A stretch of 64,000 nt of DNA, from positions 387,429,217 to 387,493,216 of the forward strand of contig CM062294.1 in assembly GCA_031216915.1 (NCBI GenBank). The letters run 5' to 3'. The stretch comes from Pictodentalium vernedei (lineage: Eukaryota > Mollusca > Scaphopoda > Dentaliida > Dentaliidae). A program made the translations under genes and the position numbers. The notes beneath the pieces are model-generated. The model made no database searches. It was not told the origin of the DNA and saw nothing but the letters and a program-made list of their open reading frames with translations. This document shows, in pieces, positions 52,318 through 62,433 of the stretch (within the stretch, counting starts at the first letter, position 1; each line of letters begins with the position of its first letter).

Positions 52318-52541
52318 CTTCAAAATTTCTATACACAATATGCCTGTCATTCCCGTTCAAATCAATTGTTTCAACAGTCCTTGCTTTTGTGTCTGCCCAG
52401 TATAACCGCTCATTTGGTCGGTCTATAGCAAGGCCATGAGGCCAGTAGATGGTTTCGTTTACAAGCACCTTTCTGTCCCCTCCAAAAAGGTTTGAGCTTT
52501 CAATTTTTGCAGGAGAACCACTATCTGTCCAATACAGTTTA
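52318..52541 (-). CDS. LRP1-like gene, YWTD propeller exon
   Basis: A 224-nt exon encoding [20 protein letters not shown], then [20 protein letters not shown] and [19 protein letters not shown], ending RNFE. These are two consecutive LDL-receptor class B (YWTD) blades, with the WPxGLAxD motif between them. Such propellers control ligand release in endocytic receptors. The acceptor is CATTGCAG and the donor GTAGGT. The exon starts in phase 2 and ends in phase 1 (GAA G|), which fits exon 48285-48476. No disruption. Upstream exons lie beyond DIRS copies G and H, to the right of the window. Confidence 0.92.
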
Positions 52542-52599
52542 CTGCAATGAAATGAAAATTCCATACAGTATGTCTTGTGAAAACAACAGATGAAATACA

Positions 52600-52769
52600 A
52601 AGTAAACTGGAGTCCACTTAATTGGGTCTCACTAAACTGAATAACCCTGTTAGCTGCATATAACTTCCAAATGCAAAACCATTTACAGTACCTTCAGAAG
52701 AAATTTGACCTGTTAAATGTGTATGTATTATAGAGTAAACTGTAACTGAAAAAAGTAATATGTTGAAAA
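52600..52769 (-). repeat. Decayed pogo-like MITE fragment
   Basis: On the minus strand the blocks AGTTTACTCTATAA, TTTAACAGGT, GTACTGTAAATGGTTTTG and CAGGGTTATTCAGTTTA follow 45850-45975 of the MITE in order. It ends at the copy G insertion point. Confidence 0.6.
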
Positions 52770-52999
52770 ATGAAAAAATTTAAAGTAATTTATATATTTT
52801 TTATACTTACCAATGGCCCAGACTTAGCTGGTGCTAACTCTAAAATATTCAGGGCCAAACACAAATTTTGCCACCCAAATTCCCCAAATTTGCACCCAAA
52901 ACCACAAAAACTAATGTCCTATATGGTCCTCCATACTTTCATCTATTGCGCATGCGCAGTGTCAAGGAAGTACCGAAACTGGCGCCAAGCCTCATTCTT
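52770..52999 (-). repeat. Left inverted terminal repeat of DIRS copy G
   Basis: Starts ATGAAAAAATTTAAAG. It contains TGCGCATGCGCA at 52947-52958. The partner is at 59961-60162. Confidence 0.9.
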
Positions 53000-53072
53000 A
53001 AAACCAGTGCCTGCTAAATGTATATAATCAGTGGGAAGGTATGAGTTCCCAACTCATGGGAGGGCCATCCCC

Positions 53073-53156
53073 GTCTGGGCCATTGGTAAGTATAAAAATA
53101 TATATAAATTACTATCAATTTTTTCATATTTTTATACTGCAATCAATGGCCCAGAC
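53073..53156 (-). repeat. ICR of DIRS copy G
   Basis: It joins the complements of both G tips at TTTTTTCAT-ATTTTTATAC, the G-specific counterpart of TTTAAC-ATTTTT in A-E. Confidence 0.9.
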
Positions 53157-53757
53157 TTAGCTGAATGGACAAAAGGCTGGAGGGCCAAGGACATAAAGGA
53201 AAATCCAATAAGCTCAATTATATATACAGGAATATCCCCTCAAGGAGAAAAGGAGAGAAAGGATTTACACATGTCTTTCTTATTTATTAGAAATAAGGAA
53301 GACACAATACCAATCAAATAATTGAGCAGTATATCATCTATAAATCTCTATTAACATCCAGTATAACCCATTATACTAATTTAATAAAGGAAGCCAATAA
53401 ATAAAGATAGTCCAGAGAAAGAGACTCTTTATACGAATTTAAAAGTGTCCGAGGGTTGTATATTAATGCTTGTATGACACGTGATATATACAAATGCTTC
53501 ACACCGAGCTACACTTTAAAAATATTACATAAATGAGATATATATTAGCTTTACACTTTAAAACCATTCTAGTACCGACTCGGAATTACTGACATCAGAG
53601 GAGGAATTCCCTTGCATTTCACTATAAAGCCGGTGATATAAGGGACCCCCCCCCCCCCCTTCCCCTTGCTCCGGGTCAAATCACCACAGAACAAAGTGGG
53701 CAGCAGGACAGAGTCACTGCTGGAACAGAAAACCTACCTAACTATAGCTGTAATCGT

Positions 53758-54700
53758 TTAGTGGATGACATTCTGAGCAACAGAAAATGGACCTAAACAT
53801 CTAAGGTCGCCTGAAATAGACTCTATATTTCTAAGGTAAAACTTTGTAAATGGAGAAGGCTGTGTCCAGTAAGCAGCCTTCATGCGATCAGTAATGACAA
53901 TACTGTTAGAATAAGCCCAAGATGTGGACAGCGCTCTAACTTCATGTGCTGAAATCTTAAGCACCGACTGCTGATTAGAAGATAAACATTCATAAGCAGT
54001 ATGAATTGCTAATTGAATCCATCTAGCAATAGAATGAACAGATGTCCCTTCTATTGGGAATTAACGATAAAAAGAAGCATTTTCTTCCTTTTCTGATAAA
54101 CTCTGATCTGCGTTTATAAATGCGCATAGCTCTTACAGGACACAGCAAAGGTCTACAGCCATCTGATGATGGAAGAGCCTTAATGATAATAGACTCAGGA
54201 TATTTATTAGGAGCCTGATTCTTAGCCAAAAATCCCACATGAGTAGTTAAAGTAATAGTATTACCAACACTACGATAATGAGAATCATTTATAGATAAAG
54301 CATGAAGTTCACTAACTCTTCTTGCGGAAGCAAAGGCTAAGAGAAAAGCTGTTTTATATGCCAAGAATTTGAACTCTACAGCATCCAAAGGTTCAAATGG
54401 AGCTTCTTTAAGCTTCAACAGAACCCAAGCTAAATTCCACTTAGGAATTAACATAAGGGTTTTAGGCCTATTGATCGAAAAGTTTTTAACTAACTTAGAT
54501 AAAGAAACGTTAGATCCAATTTCTAAGCTATCATGACGAACATAAGTGTCCGATTGCATAGACCTATAACCCTTAATAGTGATTGGCCGCAGTTTGAGAA
54601 TGTCAAAACAAGTAGACCAGAAAGTTTGCAATGTCTGGAATGGATGGATCATAAACGTCTATCAACTGATCCTAACACCAACGAAAGAAAACCTTCCACT
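53758..54700 (-). pseudogene. DIRS tyrosine recombinase region, copy G
   Basis: Recognised by ARRVSELHALS, KNQAPNKYPES, HEVRALSTSWAY and KFYLRNIES in the order of copy B, with the catalytic blocks in place. It has a few breaks. The N-terminal part is repeated in the tandem array at 54341-55894. Confidence 0.87.
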
Positions 54701-55894
54701 TTGCCGCATAATTCAGCGAAGAGGAGGCCCTCCTACAGTTAGAAATTGCGTCCACTGCTCGTCCTGTAAAGCACTTCCTGTGCAAGAAGGACCGCACAAC
54801 GGAAATACGTGAAGGTTGAGACCTTGCGGGTTTTGATGCAGTGTGCGAGATTTGCCCTGAAAGAGAAAAGCTGTTTTATATGCCAAGAATTTGAACTCTA
54901 CAACATCCAACAGTTCAAATGGAGCTTCTTTAAGCTTCAACAGAACCCAAGCCAAATTCCACTTAGGAATTAACCTAAGGGTTTTATGCCTATTGATCGA
55001 AAAGTTTTTAACTAACTTAGATAAAGAAACATTAGATCCAATTTCTAAGCTATCATGACGAACATAAGTGTCCGATAGCATAGACCTATAACCCTTAATA
55101 GTGACTGGCTGCAGTTTGAGAATGTCAAACAAGTAGACCAGAAAGTTTCAATGTCTGGATCATAAACATCTATCAACTGATCCTAACACCAGCGAAAGAA
55201 AACCTTCCACTTTGCCGCATAATTCAGCGAAGAGGAGGCCCTCCAACAGTTAGAAATTGCTTCCACTGCTCGTCCTGTAAAGCACTTCCTGTGCAAGAAG
55301 GACCGCACAACGGAAATAAGTGAAGGTTGAGACCTTGAAGGTTGTGATGCAGTGTGCAAGATTTCCCCTGAAAGAGAAAAGCTGTTTTATATGCCAAGAA
55401 TTTGAACTCTACAGCATCCAATGGTTCAAATGGAGCTTCTTTAAGCTTCAACAGAACCCAAGCTAAATTCCACTTAGGAATTAACCTAAGGGTTTTAGGC
55501 CTATTGATCAAAAAGTTTTTAACTAACTTAGATAAAGAAACATTAGATCCAATTTCTAAGCTATCATGATGAACATAAGTGTCCGATAGCATAGACCTAT
55601 AACCCTTAATAGTGACTGGCTGCAGTTTGAGAACGTCAAACAAGTAGACCAGAAAGTTTGCAATGTCTGGAATGGATGGATCATAAACGTCTATCAACTG
55701 ATCCTAACACCAGCGAAAGAAAACCTTCCACTTTGCCGCATAATTCAGCGAAGAGGAGGCCCTCCTACAGTTAGAAATTGCGTCCACTGCTCATCCTGTA
55801 AATTGCTTGCTGTGCAAGAAGGACCGCACAACGGAAATACGTGAAGGTTGAGACCTTGCAGGTTGTGATGCAGTGTGCGAGATTTCCCCTGAAA
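54341..55894 (-). repeat. Tandem triplication inside DIRS copy G
   Basis: Three head-to-tail units of about 520 bp (54341-54862, 54863-55373, 55374-55894), each running from mid-recombinase to the RT-recombinase boundary. Unit joins fall at a GAGAA stretch that occurs naturally at both ends of the segment. Units differ from one another at scattered sites. Confidence 0.9.
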
Positions 55895-57836
55895 GAGAAG
55901 GTCCTCCCGTGGAGGAAGCTTCCAGGGAACGTCCCAAAACAGACACATGAGTAGATTCATCCATTGTTTCTGAGATGACAGAGATGCTACCAGCAGTATC
56001 TTGCACTGCGATTGCTTGATCTTTAACAAGATCTGTTGAATCAACGGAGATGGAGGATATGCATATCCTATCATTCCATCCCAAGAAATTGAGAGAGCAT
56101 CTACTGCGTACGTTTGAGGATCTGGGCATGGCGACATATATGTCAGCAATTGATTGTTGAGATGAGTCGCGAATAAGTCTATCATTGGACGATCCCATTG
56201 GTAGCAAATCTGCCTGAATACTTGCTAATTGAGAGTCCATTCCGAAGGCAATATGCCTTTCCGGGAGAGCGAGTCTGCTAGAGCATTCAGACGACCCGGT
56301 ATATGACGGACCGATAGATGAACGTGATGTTCCAAGACATACAGAAGAATTCTCTCTGTTAGTTCGAATAATGGAATCAAATGTGTGCCTCCTGGGTTCC
56401 GAATATATGCTACTACTGTCGAGTTGTCCGACAGTATTTGAACATGTGAATTCTGAATTATGTTCATCCAATGACGTAGTGCTAGCCATATTGACATCAT
56501 TTCTTTGATGTTTATATGTTTGTCCAGGAACACAGGGTCCCAAAGTCCCTGACACTTCGAGTCTGTTGGGCTCAGGGTCTCGCCCCAACCTGCTTGACTC
56601 GCATCCATCATAATTGTAAAAGCCGGATCTGGCAGCTGAAGTGGAACTCCCTGAGTTAACCACTGAATGTCTGCCCAAGTCTGAATCCCTTGTTTTACTT
56701 GGTCCGATAAAACAATATTCGTTTTGAGTGAATGCGTCTTCACACTCCATATTTGAGTGAAAAATATCTGGAGTGGACGTGTGTGCAAGCGGCCCATTGG
56801 AATGAGATCTGCCGCCGCTCCGCACAGCCCCATCAGTCACAAGAACTCCCTCGCTGTTAATACGTCTGAGTGTAGACAAAAGCGAGCATAACAACTGACT
56901 AATTTCGCTCTGGGTAACGGAAGACAAACCAGATTGTTGGGAGTCTCGAAGCTCATTCCCAAGTGTATGAATGACTTGGACGGAGCTAGATCCAACTTCT
57001 TTTCATTTACAATGAAACCGAGACGTCGGAGCAATTGAAGCAGACTCTGAACATCATTCTGAGGAACCGTTTTGTTGCCGTATCTCTGAAGAATGTCGTC
57101 CAAATAGGCCGATGTTACCGCAGGCGAATGAGCCCGGAAATATTACTGAGTTCATTGTTCGAGTGAATGCCCAGGGTGCTAGATTGAGTCGGAAGCACAT
57201 CGCTCGGAACTGATAAACGACTCCCAGGATGGCGAACCATAGGTACTTTCTGAATGCTGGATTTACCATGACATGAAAGTACGCATCCTTCAGATCTATG
57301 CTTGATGTATAGCCGTTCACCCAAGTGCTCGCCCTTACTGATCGAATGGTCTCCATATAAAACTTTGGAGCCACAATCAGTTTGTTTATCCAGCTGAAAT
57401 CTATTACTGGATGGAACAAGCTGCCTGGCTTCGGAACCAAGAACAGGTGACTGTAAAAAACCAGAGATTCCTGGTTTTCTACGACCTCTATTGCGTCTTT
57501 CTCCAAAAGAGATTTTACCTCGGATAGAAGAGAATCTCTTTTAAGAGGGTTGGTCGGAAGCTGAGTCCAGCGTGGGCTTCGTGTTAATGGAGGTTTCTCT
57601 CGGAATGATAGCCTTAGGCCTTCCCGAGATAACCCCTCTGACCCAAAGGTCGTCTGTAATTGGAATCCAATTTTCCAGAACCTTGACAGTCTTCCGCCAA
57701 CAGGACCGCAATAGAGATCCTGACCATCACCTCCTGGGCCTGCGAGGCCTACAGGAAGAGAAACTATGTCCTCCCCATGCAGCGCCTCGGCCCGCCGACC
57801 TGGGGGCGTCCAACCGGTAGTCTCGGCCAGACCCAC
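55745..57836 (-). pseudogene. DIRS RT-RNase H-methyltransferase region, copy G
   Basis: RT blocks (KDAIEVVENQESL, YLFGR/DDILQRY region, SIDLKDAYFHVMV), RNase H (MMDASQAGWG, SDNSTVVAYIRN, LADSLSRKG) and the methyltransferase-like DLFATHLNN and GYAYPP lie in the same order as in copy B, at clearly lower similarity. A few breaks. A frame offset from this one stays open for 378 codons (55791-56927) and matches the overlapping N-terminal part of the recombinase frame in B. Confidence 0.88.
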
Positions 57837-59550
57837 GTCCCCTACCTGAGTCGCTATATTGAGTAACTACCTGAGGATTTCTTGTATCCTCTATAGGAGC
57901 TTCCTTTGGACGAACTTTGTCCTGAAGCTCCTACTTTACCTTTTTCTGCTGTATCAGTTTTCTTTGAAACTGACTTCAAAAGCAGAGTATCAGATGCTTT
58001 CTTAGTAACCTGATCGTAGATCAACGAAAGCTTGCCATCAAAGAGATAGCCAACGGATACCGGAGCGACTCACAGAGAGTTTTTCACCTTAACATCCACT
58101 AAGGATGATGACGCTAGGGCTGCATCACGTCTAATTAACTCTAAATTAGCCACTGATAAGGCAGAGTTATACATGGAATAAGCAATAGCCATCAAAAGAA
58201 CTCTTAATGAGGTACGAACGTCCTCGAATTCTACTCCACTAAGAGGTTATGCTAACACTCTAGTAAGGTGATCTGCGTATGATAAAGCATCTAGATTCAC
58301 TCTATTGGAAAATATTGTTGTATCCATTGTATCCGAGCGAATAGAAAAGGACGAGGGTAAGGACAAATCTAAGTCCTCAGCCTTTTCGTCCAAATTCTCG
58401 AAATACCCTGACCTGCCTTTCTAAATTTATTTCTATTATTAATAAACGGCAGATCTAGAGCATGTGAAGATAAAAAAACTGCTTTTCCTCAGTCCCGAGG
58501 ATAGATGGAGTATAGCGTCATTAATCAGTTCAAAAGTCTGAGACACATTACTGGACTGCACCGGGTAAACTGGAGTATCTTCTTTAACCCGGGTGAAAAA
58601 GTCGGAATCTAATGATGCTAAAAGTTTTTTATTCTTTGTCATAGCATTCAGATCCGGAGGAACAACATCTGGAAGGTATTGCTGAATAAAATTCATCGCT
58701 ACCTTGTGTTGATCCGAAAGGGAAAATTCTAATTCACACAATTCCCTTTCACCATCCGATTGAACCAGATTAGAGTCTTGTTCATCCCTATCTAAACGGG
58801 CAGAGGAATGAACTGACCCAGCTTCATACGACAGTTCTACATCTGAAACTGTCGTAGGATGCTGCGATGAGCTGTGCTATTTGTGACAGCAAGTCCGTAT
58901 TCGAGGCCTTTGGAGCAGCGGTTCTTTGAAGCTTAGCCGCTGGATGCTCCTGGGCCGGCATATCCGACATACTCCTCTTATGCGGATGTCCCAATTCATG
59001 TGGCCTCGTTTCCTTGGCTATTGGATGGCGTGACTTTCTCGAATCCTTCTTAGGCGATGCAGGCTGTATCTCCGTTGTCACATAGCCAATGTGCGGTCAT
59101 GTGTGCTTTGAAGACGAACTGGAAGCCGATAGACTAGCTGACCCTGGCAGCCTATTGGACGGAGCGTCCCGGACAGGAGGCGTGGACGTATGCTCCGACT
59201 GAGAAACTTTCTGAACAACAACATCTGGTCCCAGATGTTGTTGTAAGAGAGAGGGACCTCTCTCACTCGTGGTTCGGGAAGATCTGGACGAGCCGACCGT
59301 ACAACTAGCTGGCTTCCTCTGTTCCGTCATTGCAGGGTGAGCATGTTCCGATATTATAGTGCTTGCAACACCTTTTTTCCTTTCCTCGACCACTACGGTC
59401 ATAACACCCATATTCTGAGTGATAGAAGCACCGGTCGAGCTAGCTGGCGACAAAGATGTAAATCCCATGATCAGTGATCTGTCTCCTTGTCTAATTTCCT
59501 TGAGCAGAAGAAACTGCGATACATCAGATGGTAGATGCAAGACCCAAAAT
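57837..59550 (-). pseudogene. DIRS gag-like region, copy G
   Basis: The central block is recognisable by LEFSLSDQHKVAMNFIQQYLPDVVP and DSDFFTRV, and the Ser-rich middle by KLQRTAAPKASNTDLLSQIAQLIAA. The N-terminal Cys/His cluster is not seen, so the 5' part is shortened. Several breaks. Confidence 0.8.
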
Positions 59551-60162
59551 GCCTAAACACCCAAAGGGTGAGGACGTAACCATGGGGATATACAGAATGA
59601 ACATTCTGTAACCAAGTTAAACTCCCGAAATTTTCAATAAAAAAATTTCCAAAAAGTATGGGAGCTTAACAGGGGTTATCAAGGAAGGAGAGGGAGGAAA
59701 CACTTAACAAACAGTGGCAATTTCATAGCAAGAATGATAACATCAGGCCCATGTCCTGAAATTAGGGAACATGAAATAATTTTCAATAAAAATTATAAGT
59801 TACAGCCCTGAACACAGCAAACCTCTGTTTTTTCCTCTCATCCTCTTAATGCAATCTTTGATCCACCAAAACCACCATTACTTTGTGTCTGGCATCATAA
59901 AAACTGAGATTTACAAGCACAGAAGTCAGTTAGTTGTTAATGACAGAAGGGCCAAACAAAGAATGAGGCTTGGCGCCAATTTCGGTACTTCCTTGACACT
60001 GCGCATGCACAGTAGATATAAGTATGGAGGACCATATAGGACATTAGTTTTTGGGTTTTGGATGCAAATCTTGGGGATTTGGGGGGCAAAATTTGTGTTT
60101 GGCCCTGAATATTTTAGAGTTAGCACCAGCTAAGTCTGGGCCATTGGTTGCAGTATAAAAAT
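59551..60162 (-). repeat. Leader and right inverted terminal repeat of DIRS copy G
   Basis: The leader is 59551-59960, shorter than in B, and the right repeat is 59961-60162 with tip GCAGTATAAAAAT. The NRF-1-like site is altered here (TGCGCATGCACA near 59999). The flank is ATTACC. Confidence 0.87.
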
Positions 60163-60299
60163 ATTACCCTGATAATCACTGCATTACTTTTATTTATAGA
60201 CCCATATGGCTTCACTACATCCAATACAAACATTTAATCTGTTATATTTTGTTTGGCAGAATAGACTAAATGTTCAGTTTATTCCAAGAATCCAGGAAA
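60163..60299. repeat. Intron fragment with MITE remnant between copies G and H
   Basis: 60205-60290 resembles the MITE segment with the TTTGTTTGGCAGA half-palindrome, in the same orientation as the fragment at 49793-49862. It ends CCAGGAAA at the H insertion point. Confidence 0.6.
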
Positions 60300-60528
60300 G
60301 TTAAAAAATTTATAGTAATTTATATAATTTTTATACTTACCAATGACCCAGACATAGGTGGTGCTAACTCTTAAAAATCTAGGGCCAAACACAAAATTTG
60401 CCCCCCCAATCCCCAAGATTTGCATCTAAAACCAAAAGAAATCATGTCCTGAAGGACCTCCATACTTTGCCCTTACTGCACATGCGCAGTGTCAAGGACG
60501 TTCCGAAATTGGCGCCAATTATCATTCT
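60300..60528 (-). repeat. Left inverted terminal repeat of DIRS copy H
   Basis: Starts GTTAAAAAATTTATAG. The NRF-1-like site is slightly altered (TGCACATGCGCA at about 60477-60488). The inner part is closest to copies D and E. Confidence 0.88.
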
Positions 60529-60603
60529 TACAAGCAGTGCCTGGTCAGCGCTATGTACTCAGCGGGGAGGTATGAGTTCCCAACTCCTGGGAGGGCCATC
60601 CCC

Positions 60604-60685
60604 GTCTGGGTCATTGGTAAGTATAAAAAATATATAAATTACTATAAATTTTTTAACATTTTTATACTGTACCAATGACCCAGAC
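60604..60685 (-). repeat. ICR of DIRS copy H
   Basis: Same structure and junction as in B-E. Confidence 0.9.
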
Positions 60686-61300
60686 ATAGCTGAATAGTAA
60701 AAAGGCTGGAGGGTCTAGGACATAGAGGAAAATCCAATAAGCTCAACTATATAATATAGAGTCAACCCCTCAAGGAGAAAAGGGATATTAAGCTTTACAT
60801 GTATCTTTCTTATTTTATGATAAATTAGAAAGATACAATACCCTTCATAATTGAGCACAATAACATTCATGTTCTCTATTAACATCCAGTATAACCCTTT
60901 ATACTAATTATTTTTAAAGTAAGCCAATAAATAAAGTTAGTCCAGAGAATTGAGACTCTTTATATTCTTTAAAAGTGTCCGAGGATTGTATATTAACGCC
61001 CGTTTGACACTTGACATATACAAATGCTTCACACCGAGCTACACTTTAAAAATATGACATGAATGAATTTTTAACATTAATATTACACTTTAAAACCATC
61101 CCAGAAACGACTCAGAATTACTGACTCCGGAGGAGGAATTCCCTTGCTTTTCACTATAAAGCAGGTGACCTAAGGGAACACCCTCCCCCCCCCCCCCCCC
61201 CCCTTCCCCTTGCCCTGGGTCAAATAGCCCAGAGCGAAGAGGGCAGCAGGACGGAGTCACTGCCGGAACAGAAAGCCTGCATAACTATAGTTGCAACTGT

Positions 61301-62299
61301 TTAGTGGACGACATTCTGAGCAACAGATAACAGACCTAAACAATGCAGGTCTCCAGAAATGGACTCAATATTTCTGAGATAAAAATTCGTGAATGTGGAT
61401 GGCTGAGACCAATAAGCAGCCTTCATTAAATCTGTAATAGCAACACTATTTGCGTAAGCCCAAGAAGTAGAAAGAGCTCTTACTTCATGAGCCGAAATCT
61501 TAAGCACAGACTGCTGAGAAGAAGATAAATTTTCATAAGCAGTACGGATAGTTAACTGAATCCATCTAGCAATAGAATGGACCGAAATGCCCTTTCTATT
61601 AGGCATCAGAGACAGAAAGAAACGTTTTCGGCCCTTTCTGATAAACTGAGAGCTCTGTTTATAAATACGTAAAGCTCTAACAGGACAGAGTAAAGGCCTA
61701 CGCCCGTCTAAAGACGGCAGCGCCTTAATAACAATCGGTTCCGGATATTTATTAGGAGCCTGATTCTTAGCTAAAAATCCAATATTAGTAGTGAAGGTGA
61801 TAGTGTTCCCGACACTACGATAGTGAGAATCGTCCACCGATAGTGCATGAAGCTCACTGACTCTTCTAGCAGAAGAGAAAGCTAAGAGAATAGCTGTCTT
61901 ATAAGACAAAAATTTGAAATCTACTGTCCCAAGAGGCTCAAATGGCTTTTCCTTCAGTTTAAGAAGAACCCAAGCTAAATTCCACTTAGGAATTAATCTA
62001 AGAGTTCTAGGTCTATTTATCGAGAAGTTTCTAACTAACTTAGATAAAGAGACATTAGATCCAATTTGTAAACTATCGTGGTGTGCATAGGTATCAGATA
62101 ACATAGACCTATAACCCTTAATTGTAACAGGCTGCAGTTTGATTTCGTCAAACAAGTATACTAGAAAGTTTGCAATGTCTGGTATGGAGGGATCAAAAAT
62201 ATCAACAGAATGATCCCTACACCAACGACGAAAAACCTTCCACTTAGCCGCATAGTTTAGCGAAGAGGAGGTCCTCCTACTGTTAGAAATCGCGTCCAC
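61301..62299 (-). CDS. DIRS tyrosine recombinase, copy H
   Basis: 332 residues from MDAISNSRRTSSSLNYAAKW to the C-terminus. All catalytic blocks are present: ARRVSELHALS, HEVRALSTSW and NFYLRNIES. It is very similar to B, with scattered differences. The 469-codon frame at 62303-63712 lies directly upstream in the same frame and corresponds to the overlapping N-terminal part in B. It looks whole or nearly so. Confidence 0.9.
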   Translation of the reverse strand: MDAISNSRRTSSSLNYAAKWKVFRRWCRDHSVDIFDPSIPDIANFLVYLFDEIKLQPVTIKGYRSMLSDTYAHHDSLQIGSNVSLSKLVRNFSINRPRTLRLIPKWNLAWVLLKLKEKPFEPLGTVDFKFLSYKTAILLAFSSARRVSELHALSVDDSHYRSVGNTITFTTNIGFLAKNQAPNKYPEPIVIKALPSLDGRRPLLCPVRALRIYKQSSQFIRKGRKRFFLSLMPNRKGISVHSIARWIQLTIRTAYENLSSSQQSVLKISAHEVRALSTSWAYANSVAITDLMKAAYWSQPSTFTNFYLRNIESISGDLHCLGLLSVAQNVVH

Positions 62300-62433
62300 T
62301 GCTCATCCTGTAAAGTGCTTGGCATGCAAGAAGGACCGCACAACGGAAAAACGTGAAGGTTGAGACCTTGCGGGTTGTGATGAAGTTGACGCAGTTTCCC
62401 CTGCGAAAGAAGATCCTCCCGTCGAGGAAGCTT

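Larger units (their letters stand above)
52770..60162 (-). mobile_element. DIRS copy G (intermediate age)
   Basis: A 7393-bp DIRS element of a diverged subfamily: left terminal repeat (52770-52999), ICR (53073-53156), hairpin (53272-53304), poly-C tract (53646-53659), recombinase, RT-RNase H-methyltransferase and gag-like regions, leader, and right terminal repeat (59961-60162). Tips differ from A-E (left ATGAAAAAATTT; GGGCCATTGG block), and the ICR carries the matching difference. It has a handful to a dozen breaks and an internal tandem triplication (54341-55894). It sits in an intron 229 bp from exon 52318-52541. Confidence 0.93.

Noticed and set aside
54341-55894. CRISPR-like array or satellite
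   Set aside because: Three 520-bp units with coding origin in a DIRS element; no short spacers, and eukaryotic context.
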